DNA from: Coriobacteriia bacterium
GTDB lineage: Bacteria; Actinomycetota; Coriobacteriia; Coriobacteriales; UBA8131
Assembly (NCBI GenBank): GCA_009781525.1
Contig: WQXZ01000029.1
Coordinates: forward strand, 1 to 14,644
Reading direction: 5' to 3'
DNA length: 14,644 bases
The notes under the pieces are model-generated. The model made no database searches and was not told the DNA's origin. It saw only the letters and a list, made by a program, of their open reading frames with translations. Every line of letters begins with the position of its first letter. Position 1 is the stretch's first letter. A program made the translations under genes and the position numbers. Below, in pieces: positions 6,432 to 13,711 of this stretch.

Positions 6432-7649
6432 ATGAGTACGGTAGAAGAACAGCTACATATCATCAAAAGCGGAGGCGTAAACATCGTGCCAGAAGTAGCG
6501 CTGATAGAAAAGCTTAAGCTTGGCAGACCGCTGCGTATTAAGTTCGGAGTCGATCCAACCGCACCCGACCTGCATATCGGCCACGCAGTGCCCTTGCGCA
6601 AGCTGCGCCAGTTCCAAGATCTTGGCCACATCGCAGTGTTGATCATCGGCAACGGAACCGCCCTGATCGGCGACCCGTCCGGACGCAATACAACACGACC
6701 CCCACTTACACCAGAAGAGATAGCGGTCAATGCAGCTACCTACGTCGAGCAGGCAGTAAAAGTTCTGGATATGCAGAAAACCGAACTGACCTGGAATAAC
6801 GACTGGCTGGGAACCCTGCTGCTCCCCGACATTCTCAAGCTGATGGCACAGTTCACAGTGGCACGCACCCTTGAGCGCGACGACTTTGCCAACCGCTATA
6901 GCAACCAGCTACCAATCTCATTACATGAGCTCTTGTACCCAGTAGTGCAAGCCTACGATTCGGTCTGCGTCAACGCTGATGTCGAAATCGGCGGCTCCGA
7001 CCAGCTATTCAACTTCCTGGCTGGTCGCGAGCTGATGGAAAAGCTGGGCATGGAGCCCCAGGTCTGCCTGACCCTGCCGCTGCTAGAAGGCACTGACGGC
7101 GTAGCAAAAATGTCTAAGAGCTACGGCAACCAGATAGGCATCACCGACGAGCCGAACGAGATGTTCGGCAAGGTGATGAGCATTCCCGACGAAAGCATGC
7201 CCAACTACCTGTACCTGGCGTCTACCTTCACGGTAGAAGAGAGCGAGGCAATGATTGCCGAATGGCAGGCTGACACCCTGCATCCGAATACCTTGAAGCG
7301 CCGCCTGGCAGCCAACATCGTAACTGCCTATCACTCCGAAGCCGACGCGCAGGCTGCAGAGGCAGAATTCGACCGCATCTACAGGCAGCACGAGATTCCG
7401 ACCGACATCGAGGAGATTACAATTCAGCCGGCAATCGATGACGACGGCTTGGTCTATCTGCCCGGAGTGCTGCAAGAAATCGGCTTTGCAGCATCAGCCA
7501 GCGAGGCTCGTCGCCTGATCGACGGTGGCGGCGTGCAAATTGATGGCGCGGCAATCGACCAAGGCGAGTTTCGCATTTCTCCAGAACGGATCAATGGAAC
7601 AGTGATTCAAGTCGGCAAGCGTCGTTTCGCTCGCCTGCGACTAGGGTAA
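6432..7649 (+). CDS. tyrS: Tyrosyl-tRNA synthetase TyrS
   Basis: Class I aminoacyl-tRNA synthetase charging tRNA-Tyr in the cytosol. The protein is 405 aa, normal for bacterial TyrRS. Class I signatures are HIGH at 48-51 (PDLHIGHAVPLRK) and KMSKS at 216-220, with GDPSGRN at 80-86 and the IGGSDQ tyrosine-site segment (187-192). A C-terminal S4 RNA-binding domain (about 338-405) contains SASEARRLIDGGGVQIDG. ATG 6432 follows AGGAGG with 5-nt spacing. The gene is probably transcribed from the leader promoter near 6174 through a terminator, so expression would depend on readthrough. The stop is 73 bp before the next gene on the same strand, which may be partly co-transcribed. Confidence 0.97.
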   Translation: MSTVEEQLHIIKSGGVNIVPEVALIEKLKLGRPLRIKFGVDPTAPDLHIGHAVPLRKLRQFQDLGHIAVLIIGNGTALIGDPSGRNTTRPPLTPEEIAVNAATYVEQAVKVLDMQKTELTWNNDWLGTLLLPDILKLMAQFTVARTLERDDFANRYSNQLPISLHELLYPVVQAYDSVCVNADVEIGGSDQLFNFLAGRELMEKLGMEPQVCLTLPLLEGTDGVAKMSKSYGNQIGITDEPNEMFGKVMSIPDESMPNYLYLASTFTVEESEAMIAEWQADTLHPNTLKRRLAANIVTAYHSEADAQAAEAEFDRIYRQHEIPTDIEEITIQPAIDDDGLVYLPGVLQEIGFAASASEARRLIDGGGVQIDGAAIDQGEFRISPERINGTVIQVGKRRFARLRLG

Positions 7650-7659
7650 TATGTGAACA

Positions 7660-7681
7660 ACACCATATTGGTGTAAACCAA
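7660..7681 (+). other. Two overlapping small hairpins in the tyrS-mtaD gap
   Basis: ACACCA-TAT-TGGTGT (7660-7674) overlaps TTGGT-GTAA-ACCAA (7668-7681), the latter with a GNRA-type tetraloop. They cannot form together. There is no T-run, so this is not a terminator. Confidence 0.35.
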
Positions 7682-7684
7682 ACA

Positions 7685-7698
7685 TGGGGATAAAACCT
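7685..7698. repeat. 14-bp motif TGGGGATAAAACCT, copy 1
   Basis: Identical to 9042-9055. This copy is 24 bp upstream of the mtaD start. The reverse complement shares GGTTTTATCC with the sequence before the flavodoxin gene (12139-12148). Confidence 0.5.
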
Positions 7699-7722
7699 CT
7701 CTTAATCTTAAAAGGAGCGCCA

Positions 7723-9027
7723 ATGCTGTTTTCTAACATTGACTACCTGACCTCTGACTTCCAGGTTGCTCGCGGCTTCGTCGGAGTGATTGACGACCGG
7801 ATTGCCTATGTCGGAACCGAAGAGCCAGCCAACCCTGCTATCTATGGCGAGCGCTACACAGGCAACGGTCGGCTGCTGATGCCAGGCATCTACAACACCC
7901 ATGCCCATGCACCGATGGTGTTACTGCGTGGATATGCCGAGGCTATGAATCTGCAGGACTGGCTGTTCCAGAAGATTTTTCCGTTCGAAGCTTTGATGGA
8001 CGCAAACGACAACTACATAGGCTCACAGCTGGCGATAGCCGAGATGCTTCGCTTTGGCGTAGTCAGTTATTCGGACATGTATTTTCACAGTAGCAATCGC
8101 ATCCAGGCAGTCATAGAAACCGGAATCAAAGCCAATATCTGTCCTGGCTTGATGGTTTTTGACCCAGACACACGCTACGAAGACCTGTCCGAGATGGCTG
8201 AAAATGCTCAACTGACCAAAGAGTTCCATGGCGCAGAGAATGGCCGCCTGCGCATTGACCTGAACATCCATTCCGAGTACATCTCGAACCCGCAGGTAAT
8301 CAGCAGCGTGGTAGCGCAGGCAACAGAACTGGGCATTGGCATCCAGGTGCACATCTCAGAAACCAAAGCCGAGCATGAAGAGTGCAAAGAGCGTCGCGGC
8401 GGCCTAACGCCAACAGCCTATATGGAGAGCCTCGGTATGTTCAACGTTCCGGTGACCGCAGCCCACTGCGTCTGGATAGAGCCGAACGACTGGCAGATAT
8501 TAGCCAACCATGGCGTAAGCGTTTCTGTCAACCCAGCCAGCAACCTCAAGCTGGCTAGCGGATTTACACCCATCGGCGAGATGCTGGCTGCCGGCGTAAA
8601 CCTCACCCTTGGCACAGATGGATGCGCCTCGAACAACAACCACAACATGTTCAAGGACCTCTACCTGCTGGCAACTGTCTACAAGGCAGCCACTGCCGAC
8701 CCCATGCTGATAACCCCATCCGAAGACCTGCGAATCGCGACAGTAAACGGTGCCATGGCGCAAAGCCGAACCGACTGCGGCACGATAGCCGAAGGCATGA
8801 AAGCCGACCTGGTCGTGCTTGACACCAACGTGCCCTGGATGCAACCAGTCAGCTCCATGGTCAACAACATCGTCTATGCTGCAGAAGGATCAGACGTGGT
8901 AATGACCATGGTCGACGGCAAGGTGCTCTACCGTAACGGCGAGTGGACGACCATAGACATCGAGCAGGTAATGTATAACGCACAGCAGGCCACTGATCGC
9001 ATCAACGCTGCCGTTGCTGCAGGCTAG
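7723..9027 (+). CDS. mtaD: Amidohydrolase, probable 5'-methylthioadenosine/S-adenosylhomocysteine deaminase
   Basis: Metal-dependent hydrolase of the TRZ/ATZ-MtaD group. The best guess is deamination of S-adenosylhomocysteine and methylthioadenosine to their inosine forms, recycling SAM by-products; guanine or other aminohydrolase activity cannot be excluded. The protein is 434 aa. Metal ligands are visible: HAH (60-62) in PGIYNTHAHAP, His210 with Glu213 in QVHISE, His248 in TAAHC and Asp299 in LGTDG. The flanking SNNNHNMF is typical of the group, and a C-terminal composite sheet ends with VMTMVDGKVLYRNG. I chose ATG 7723 because AAAGGAG (7711-7717) precedes it at good spacing; the in-frame ATG at 7684 lacks an SD. 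It is followed by mnmA after 27 bp, on the same strand. Confidence 0.9.
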   Translation: MLFSNIDYLTSDFQVARGFVGVIDDRIAYVGTEEPANPAIYGERYTGNGRLLMPGIYNTHAHAPMVLLRGYAEAMNLQDWLFQKIFPFEALMDANDNYIGSQLAIAEMLRFGVVSYSDMYFHSSNRIQAVIETGIKANICPGLMVFDPDTRYEDLSEMAENAQLTKEFHGAENGRLRIDLNIHSEYISNPQVISSVVAQATELGIGIQVHISETKAEHEECKERRGGLTPTAYMESLGMFNVPVTAAHCVWIEPNDWQILANHGVSVSVNPASNLKLASGFTPIGEMLAAGVNLTLGTDGCASNNNHNMFKDLYLLATVYKAATADPMLITPSEDLRIATVNGAMAQSRTDCGTIAEGMKADLVVLDTNVPWMQPVSSMVNNIVYAAEGSDVVMTMVDGKVLYRNGEWTTIDIEQVMYNAQQATDRINAAVAAG

Positions 9028-9041
9028 CATTACAAAAACAC

Positions 9042-9055
9042 TGGGGATAAAACCT
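9042..9055. repeat. 14-bp motif TGGGGATAAAACCT, copy 2
   Basis: Identical to 7685-7698. The last T is the first base of the mnmA TTG start. The GGGGA part could double as a weak ribosome binding site in this copy. Confidence 0.5.
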
Positions 9056-10119
9056 TGGCGCGCGTGCTTGTAGCCATGAGCGGAGGAGTGGACTCGTCTG
9101 TTGCAGCACTACTTCTGAAGCAAGCTGGCAACCAGTGCGTTGGCGTAACCATGCAGCTGGTGCCAGCAGATGGGGTTGAGCAGCAACTACACAGTCAGTC
9201 ACCCGAGATTGCTGCTATCTGCGAGCAGCTAGAAATCGAACACCGCAGCATCGACTTGCGCGCGGAGTTCTTGCGCGATGTGATTGCACCTTTCGTAACA
9301 GCGTACACAAATGCAGAAACCCCGAACCCCTGCATTACCTGCAATCGCTGCTTGAAGTTCGGCTTCCTGCTTGACTATGCCATGCAGGAAGCGTTTGATG
9401 CGCTGGCAACTGGTCACTATGCTCGCATCGTCTACGATGAAGCCCGCAAGGTCTATCGCCTGCTGAAAGCCAAAGATACAGAAAAAGACCAGAGTTACGT
9501 GCTATACCAGCTGGGGCAAAGCCAGCTGGCAAAGCTGCGCTTTCCACTGGGAGAGCTCACAAAAGACCAGGTACGCGCAACAGCATCAAACGCAGGTCTA
9601 TCGGTTGCAGCCAAGAAAGAGAGCCAGGATATCTGCTTTATACCAGACGGCGACTACTCTGCATTTGTCAGGCGCTTCCACACAGCAGCAATCGAGCCAG
9701 GTGAGATAGTTGACAGTCAAGGTAATGTGCTCGGCTATCACCAGGGCATCTGCGACTTTACCATCGGCCAGCGAAAGGGGCTGGGGGTGGCGGTCGGACA
9801 CCCACTTTTTGTTACTGGAATCGATGCTGTGAGCAATCGAGTGATTGTCGGCGAGCATGACGAGCTGCTACATCAGAAGGCTTTACTGCGTGATTTTCAT
9901 GCTGTTGTGCCTGGTGAACTGGAGCCAGTGATGATAGTCAGCGCAAAGTATCGTTATCGCTCAGCCGAGCAGCCTGCCAGACTGGTGATGTTCGATGATG
10001 GTCGCTGGGAGGTGCAATTCGACCAGCCACAAGCGGCACTGACACCCGGACAATCAGTGGTTTGCTATCAAGGCGACGAGGTCATTGCTGGCGGAATCAT
10101 CGCCGAAGTCCGCGGTTGA
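9055..10119 (+). CDS. mnmA: tRNA-specific 2-thiouridylase MnmA
   Basis: ATP-dependent enzyme placing sulfur on U34 of tRNA-Lys, -Glu and -Gln, taking it from a cysteine desulfurase relay. The protein is 354 aa, normal for the family. The PP-loop SGGVDS is at 9-14. NPCITCNRCLKF (91-102) holds the first catalytic Cys (Cys96, aligned to the CN position), with ATGHYARI (117-124), KDQSYVLY (133-140) and SQDICFIPDGDY with the second catalytic Cys193. The start is TTG 9055, which gives the family-typical MARVLVAMSGG. An internal GTG (9064) is possible, but it lacks an SD. No dedicated desulfurase gene is next to it in this window. Confidence 0.95.
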   Translation: MARVLVAMSGGVDSSVAALLLKQAGNQCVGVTMQLVPADGVEQQLHSQSPEIAAICEQLEIEHRSIDLRAEFLRDVIAPFVTAYTNAETPNPCITCNRCLKFGFLLDYAMQEAFDALATGHYARIVYDEARKVYRLLKAKDTEKDQSYVLYQLGQSQLAKLRFPLGELTKDQVRATASNAGLSVAAKKESQDICFIPDGDYSAFVRRFHTAAIEPGEIVDSQGNVLGYHQGICDFTIGQRKGLGVAVGHPLFVTGIDAVSNRVIVGEHDELLHQKALLRDFHAVVPGELEPVMIVSAKYRYRSAEQPARLVMFDDGRWEVQFDQPQAALTPGQSVVCYQGDEVIAGGIIAEVRG

Positions 10120-10206
10120 GCTCGCGGCTGAACACAGGACACGCGCAGAACCGAGCGCAGCACCAGGTTGGTGGCAAAGCACACACGGAACAAGCAACGT
10201 AAAACA

Positions 10207-10263
10207 CTCATCATAATGAGATATTAACTCAGCATACTGAGTAATATTACTCAGTATGCTGAG
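10207..10263. promoter_or_regulatory. Array of three 14-bp palindromes (candidate operator)
   Basis: CTCATCATAATGAG (10207-10220), CTCAGCATACTGAG (10228-10241) and CTCAGTATGCTGAG (10250-10263) share the form CTCA-N6-TGAG. Their starts are 21 and 22 bp apart, two helical turns, so all three lie on one DNA face. The last two plus the TAATATTA between them form a perfect 36-bp palindrome (10228-10263). The array lies 25 bp upstream of the ATPase pseudogene start. It reads like a cooperative repressor operator, or less likely a cruciform or replication signal. No regulator gene is adjacent. Confidence 0.65.
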
Positions 10264-10288
10264 CAAAACAACGAGGAAGGCCTTCCCA

Positions 10289-10623
10289 ATGTTTGAACGA
10301 GAGCTAGTATCTCAGCTTGTTAATCGGTCGAATGAGCCTCGCAAGTTCATTCAGATTGTTGTCGAACCAAGGCAAACCGGAAAGGCAACTGCGGTATTAC
10401 GGGCACTCAAGAAAGTAAAGGAACCAGCACACTTCATAAGTGCGGATGGTCCCATCTTGGCATCACCAGACTGGCTTCGAAAAGTGGGCGAATAAAAGGA
10501 ACAAACGGAATAGCTACCTTCCTTGAGCGTTACCCCCAAGCACTATGTTATGTGGTAGGTAGTAAGGCGTGCACAGTAGAGGATTTTCTACTGGGAAAAA
10601 TCACGCTGTTCAAGCGAGCATAG
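10289..10623 (+). pseudogene. Decayed AAA-family ATPase (AAA_14/DUF4143 type)
   Basis: Two fragments remain of what is normally a protein of about 400 aa. The N-terminal part (from ATG 10289, MFERELVSQLVNR) has the family opening and a damaged Walker A: VEPRQTGKA where GPRQTGKT is expected, so a Gly and the key Thr are lost. It then reads SADGPILASPDWL and stops at 10495. The C-terminal part (10501-10623, another frame) reads ATFLERYPQA...VEDFLLGK, the usual end of such proteins. The centre, with Walker B and the DUF4143 region, is missing. The GAGGAAGG SD lies inside a 12-bp palindrome, GGAAGGCCTTCC (10275-10286). A pseudogene is well supported by the split frame and lost motifs; the family name is from memory of its sequence pattern. 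Confidence 0.8.
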
Positions 10624-10751
10624 CAATATAAAGCAAATTAGTAACTCTAAACCTTGAGCGGTAGACACAACAAAGATGCCATCCAAAAAAGCACCACAAT
10701 CAGTTTCAATGTATGATAATCACCCAGTAACAACAATGAAGGGAGCAGGAT

Positions 10752-12128
10752 ATGGCTGAAGGCAAAAACGAGGGATCTTATCCACATAATTGGGCGTTTG
10801 AGACAAAGCAGTTGCACGTGGGGCAGGAGATGCCAGATCCAGCAACTGGAGCGCGAGCCGTGCCAATCTATCAGACAACATCGTATGTGTTTCCGTCGTC
10901 GCAGTACGCGGCTGATCTGTTCACCCTGTCGACCGATGGAGACATTTACTCGCGCATGAGCAATCCGACCACCGCCGTCTTCGAGAAGCGCATTGCGGCG
11001 CTTGAGAACGGCATCGGCGCACTGGCGCTCTCGTCGGGAGCAGCAGCGTCGACCTACGCGGTGCTGAATATCGCCAAAGCCGGTGACCACATAGTCTCGG
11101 ACAAGTCCATTTACGGTGGGTCGTACAATCTCTTCACCGCAACCATGGCCGAGTGGGCAATTGATGCGACGATGGTCGATGCCTCAGACCTGGCGCAGGT
11201 CGAAGCGGCGATTCAGCCCAACACCAAGCTGATTTTTGCCGAGAGCCTGGGAAACCCGAACTCGACGATTGTAGACATTGAGGCTATCGCGCAAATCGCG
11301 CATGCTCATAACATTCCATTAATTGTGGATAATACCTTTGCCACCCCTTATCTGTTTCGTCCACTGGAGCACGGTGCGGATATAGTTGTGCACTCCGCAA
11401 CCAAGTTCATCGGCGGGCATGGCACTTCACTTGGTGGAGTGATTATTGATGGTGGCAAATTTGATTGGGCAGCAAGCGGTAAGTTTCCTGGTCTGACAGA
11501 GCCGCATCCTGGTTATCATGGCGTGGTGTTCACTGAGGTGGCTGGGCAGCAGGCGTATCTGGCTAAAGCCAGGTCAACATTGCTGCGCGATACGGGAAGC
11601 TGCCTGTCTCCTTTTCATGCTTTTATCTTTTTGCAGGGGCTAGAGACTCTGTCGCTAAGAGTTGAGCGGCATGTGCAGAACGCTCTGGCTGTTGTTGAGT
11701 GGCTAAGCGAGCATCCGAAAGTGCGGCGGGTAAATCATCCCAGTCTGCCGGATCATCGTGACTACGAGCTGTATCAGCGCTACTTTGGTAAGGGAAGTTG
11801 CGAGGGGACGGAGCCTGAAGATGGTGTCTGCGCTGCAGCAGGAGCTGGAGCAGGCATTGGAGCAGGGTCGATTTTCACCTTTGAGCTCGATGGAGATTTA
11901 AGTCAGGCGCAGCAGTTTGTTGAGAGTCTGTCGCTGTTCTCGCATTTGGCAAATGTTGCAGATGCCAAGTCGCTGGTTATTCATCCAGCTTCGACTACTC
12001 AATCGCAGCTAAGCGAAGAAGAGCTTTTGGCTGGGGGAGTCACGCCCACCACGATTCGGCTTTCGATAGGTATCGAGAACATCGTTGACATTATTGCCGA
12101 TTTGGAACAGGGTTTTGCCAGCGTGTGA
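10752..12128 (+). CDS. metY: O-acetylhomoserine aminocarboxypropyltransferase (O-acetylhomoserine sulfhydrylase) MetY
   Basis: PLP-dependent Cys/Met-metabolism enzyme using O-acetylhomoserine with sulfide (or methanethiol) to make homocysteine (or methionine). The protein is 458 aa. It opens with FETKQLHVGQ and the PIYQTTSYVF stretch; GDIYSRMSNPTTAVFEKR (63-80) and the SSGAAAS loop (94-100) follow. VDNTFATP (192-199) and SATKFIGGHGT place the PLP Lys at 218. The protein ends with typical VTPTTIRLSIGIENI. Oddity: residues 349-370 are a Cys/Glu- and then Ala/Gly-rich insertion between YFGKG and AGSIFTFEL, which are normally contiguous. ATG 10752 has GGGAG upstream. No SAM riboswitch was recognised in the 128-bp leader. 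The next gene is 47 bp downstream, probably in the same operon. Confidence 0.93.
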   Translation: MAEGKNEGSYPHNWAFETKQLHVGQEMPDPATGARAVPIYQTTSYVFPSSQYAADLFTLSTDGDIYSRMSNPTTAVFEKRIAALENGIGALALSSGAAASTYAVLNIAKAGDHIVSDKSIYGGSYNLFTATMAEWAIDATMVDASDLAQVEAAIQPNTKLIFAESLGNPNSTIVDIEAIAQIAHAHNIPLIVDNTFATPYLFRPLEHGADIVVHSATKFIGGHGTSLGGVIIDGGKFDWAASGKFPGLTEPHPGYHGVVFTEVAGQQAYLAKARSTLLRDTGSCLSPFHAFIFLQGLETLSLRVERHVQNALAVVEWLSEHPKVRRVNHPSLPDHRDYELYQRYFGKGSCEGTEPEDGVCAAAGAGAGIGAGSIFTFELDGDLSQAQQFVESLSLFSHLANVADAKSLVIHPASTTQSQLSEEELLAGGVTPTTIRLSIGIENIVDIIADLEQGFASV

Positions 12129-12151
12129 GTTAGAGGGTGGTTTTATCCACA
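10778..12151. other. Cluster of three perfect DnaA-box sequences
   Basis: TTATCCACA occurs at 10778-10786 and 12143-12151 on the plus strand and at 11324-11332 on the minus strand. A fourth, at 739-747 on the plus strand, lies inside cobS. The 11324 copy encodes the conserved VDN of MetY, so it may be forced by protein sequence; the 12143 copy is intergenic. Binding is not shown. Confidence 0.45.
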
Positions 12152-12175
12152 GTATGAAGTGAAAGGTGGAGGAGG

Positions 12176-12817
12176 ATGACGGTGAACGTATTAGCGATTT
12201 CTGGGGCAGGTAACAAGCGCAGAAACACAGCATCGATGCTGAAGAAGGCTTTCGATGGCGCGATGAGCGTTGAAGGCGCGACTGGCGAACTGGTTTACCT
12301 GTACGATTTGGATTTTAAGGGGTGCTACGGCTGCCATTCGTGCAAGCTGCTGGACGAGAACAGGCTTGGTCGCTGCGCTACCAGGGATGGCTTGACGGAG
12401 GTTTTGCAGAAAGCGATTGATGCAGATGTACTGCTGATTGGGTCGCCGATTTATTATGGCAATGTGACCGGTATCACGCGTGCTTTTATGGAGAGGTTCC
12501 TGTTTCCGGCAATGACCTATAACGTCGATCGGGTGCCGTTGTATCCAAAGCGCAGCAAAGTTGGCTGGGTGCTGACCAGCAATGCTCCATATGAAGCCTA
12601 TGCAGAGTATGCGAAGTCATTGTGCGATTTGATGGGGCGGATGATCGGTGATGCTGAGTTTGTGATGGCAAACCAGACCCAGCAGTTTGAAGACTACTCG
12701 AAGTACGCTGCAACGCGGTTTGACGAAGCTGCTGTAAAGCAGCGCTATGCTGAGCAGTTTCCTGTTGATTTGGAGAATGCCTTTGCCATGGGCAAGCGCC
12801 TGGCAGAGTCTGTTTGA
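12176..12817 (+). CDS. Flavodoxin-family NADPH-dependent FMN reductase, iron-sulfur flavoprotein-like
   Basis: Soluble FMN protein, probably an oxidoreductase with a flavodoxin fold, 213 aa. The FMN phosphate loop region is VLAISGAGNKRRNTASML (5-22). Cys50, Cys53, Cys56 and Cys67 form a C-x2-C-x2-C-x10-C pattern that recalls the [4Fe-4S] motif of archaeal/anaerobe iron-sulfur flavoproteins, though their last spacing is usually shorter. SPIYYGNVTG (90-99) is the flavin-binding loop typical of this group. The start is ambiguous: ATG 12176 is used here, but GTG 12182 has GGAGG at ideal 6-nt spacing and would remove only two residues. It follows metY by 47 bp on the same strand, suggesting co-expression with sulfur assimilation. 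The electron partner is unknown. Confidence 0.85.
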   Translation: MTVNVLAISGAGNKRRNTASMLKKAFDGAMSVEGATGELVYLYDLDFKGCYGCHSCKLLDENRLGRCATRDGLTEVLQKAIDADVLLIGSPIYYGNVTGITRAFMERFLFPAMTYNVDRVPLYPKRSKVGWVLTSNAPYEAYAEYAKSLCDLMGRMIGDAEFVMANQTQQFEDYSKYAATRFDEAAVKQRYAEQFPVDLENAFAMGKRLAESV

Positions 12818-12841
12818 TATTAGCGGGTAGAGCAGGCTCGG

Positions 12842-12931
12842 CAGGCAGTGGTTGCCTGGCGGCTAAGCGGGGAAAATGCGGGAAAATAGCAACTGCAAGC
12901 GAGCCAGGCGGCAGCACGCTGCCACTTGCAG
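12842..12931. repeat. Hairpin-forming repeats between the flavodoxin gene and tRNA-Pro
   Basis: CAGGCA/TGCCTG (12842-12858) forms a small stem. CTGCAAG (12893-12899) pairs with CTTGCAG (12925-12931) around an inner GGCAGC-AC-GCTGCC stem (12910-12923). The tandem pair GCGGGGAAAAT/GCGGGAAAAT lies between. No T-run follows, so terminator function is uncertain. The right outer arm overlaps the tRNA -35. Confidence 0.45.
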
Positions 12932-12952
12932 CCGGTTGATATGTCGTATAAT
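12926..12952 (+). promoter_or_regulatory. Candidate tRNA-Pro promoter
   Basis: Perfect TATAAT (12947-12952) lies 18 bp upstream of the tRNA. TTGCAG (12926-12931) is a fair -35, but its 15-bp spacer is short. Confidence 0.5.
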
Positions 12953-12969
12953 GATTCGCTGATTTAAGT

Positions 12970-13047
<78 letters not shown>

Positions 13048-13053
13048 TAGTCC

Positions 13054-13085
13054 ATAGAGTGGTTTTACCACTCTATGTTGTTTCG
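13054..13085 (+). terminator. Probable terminator after tRNA-Pro
   Basis: A perfect 9-bp stem, ATAGAGTGG (13054-13062) with CCACTCTAT (13068-13076) and loop TTTTA, starts 8 nt after the tRNA and is followed by the broken T-run GTTGTTTC. Confidence 0.65.
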
Positions 13086-13198
13086 CAAGTGGATGTACTC
13101 GGATAATTCTGCTCCGTACAACAGCTACGGCAATGGCGCAGCGACGAGTGTTTATGCATGCGGGTTCGTTGCCGATTCGCTTGAAGAAACAGAGCGAC

Positions 13199-13675
13199 AT
13201 GAAAGCTGAAACACTTGAAAGTGGCAATGTGCTTGCCTATCTGCTGCAAAACTTCGCCGAGAACAGCACCGAAGACAACTTTTTTGGCATTCTTCGCTGT
13301 CTGCGTGACTCTTTTGTCAGCGTCCCCTGTTCGTTGCGGATTAGCGACGAGGATGTCGAGCAGTTCGCTCATTCCCAAGTTGGCGATGTGGTTCAGTCAA
13401 AGGATGAGATAGGGATGAAGCCGGACATACTAATCAGCAACGATATACAGGAACGTGTTTTACCAGTATTCTCACAATCAGAGCAAATACCGGATGACTA
13501 CGGTTCACATTTCTCTTACTTGAAGCTGCCCTTTTACGACGTTTGCGAGATGTTCAACGGCATGAAGGATGTGGCGGCCATCGTTGTAGACCCGTTCACT
13601 GTCAGCTTCACTTTGTCAGGAGAATTGGTGAATATCGTTATGGAACTGCCGTCAGAGATTGACGATGCGGAATAA
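13199..13675 (+). CDS. SseB-like N-terminal-domain protein
   Basis: A 158-aa protein from ATG 13199. The N-terminal half, NVLAYLLQNFAENSTEDNFF...CLRDSFVSVPC, and the later LPVFSQSEQIPDDYG, LPFYDVCEMF and AAIVVDPFTVSFTL blocks match the pattern of the SseB N-terminal domain (the 'enhanced serine sensitivity' family), whose biochemical role is poorly defined. In some Gram-negatives SseB-family proteins relate to secretion or serine sensitivity; nothing here shows which applies. No signal peptide or membrane segment is present. An in-frame ATG at 13133 would add 22 basic residues. I prefer 13199 because its AGAGCGAC context resembles that before the next gene and the extension does not look like the family. 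The gene starts 153 bp after tRNA-Pro and ends 36 bp before the Fic gene, so the two probably form one unit. Confidence 0.65.
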   Translation: MKAETLESGNVLAYLLQNFAENSTEDNFFGILRCLRDSFVSVPCSLRISDEDVEQFAHSQVGDVVQSKDEIGMKPDILISNDIQERVLPVFSQSEQIPDDYGSHFSYLKLPFYDVCEMFNGMKDVAAIVVDPFTVSFTLSGELVNIVMELPSEIDDAE

Positions 13676-13711
13676 TGACTTGCATGATATTGATATAGAG
13701 AGCGAGCGACA

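Noticed and set aside
10207..10263. CRISPR-like repeat array
   Set aside because: Only three 14-bp palindromes with 7-8 bp gaps; the spacers are far too short and no cas genes are present.
10676..10759. 27-codon upstream ORF with three Met codons overlapping the metY start
   Set aside because: No ribosome binding site, Met codons not clustered, no terminator in the leader; probably chance.
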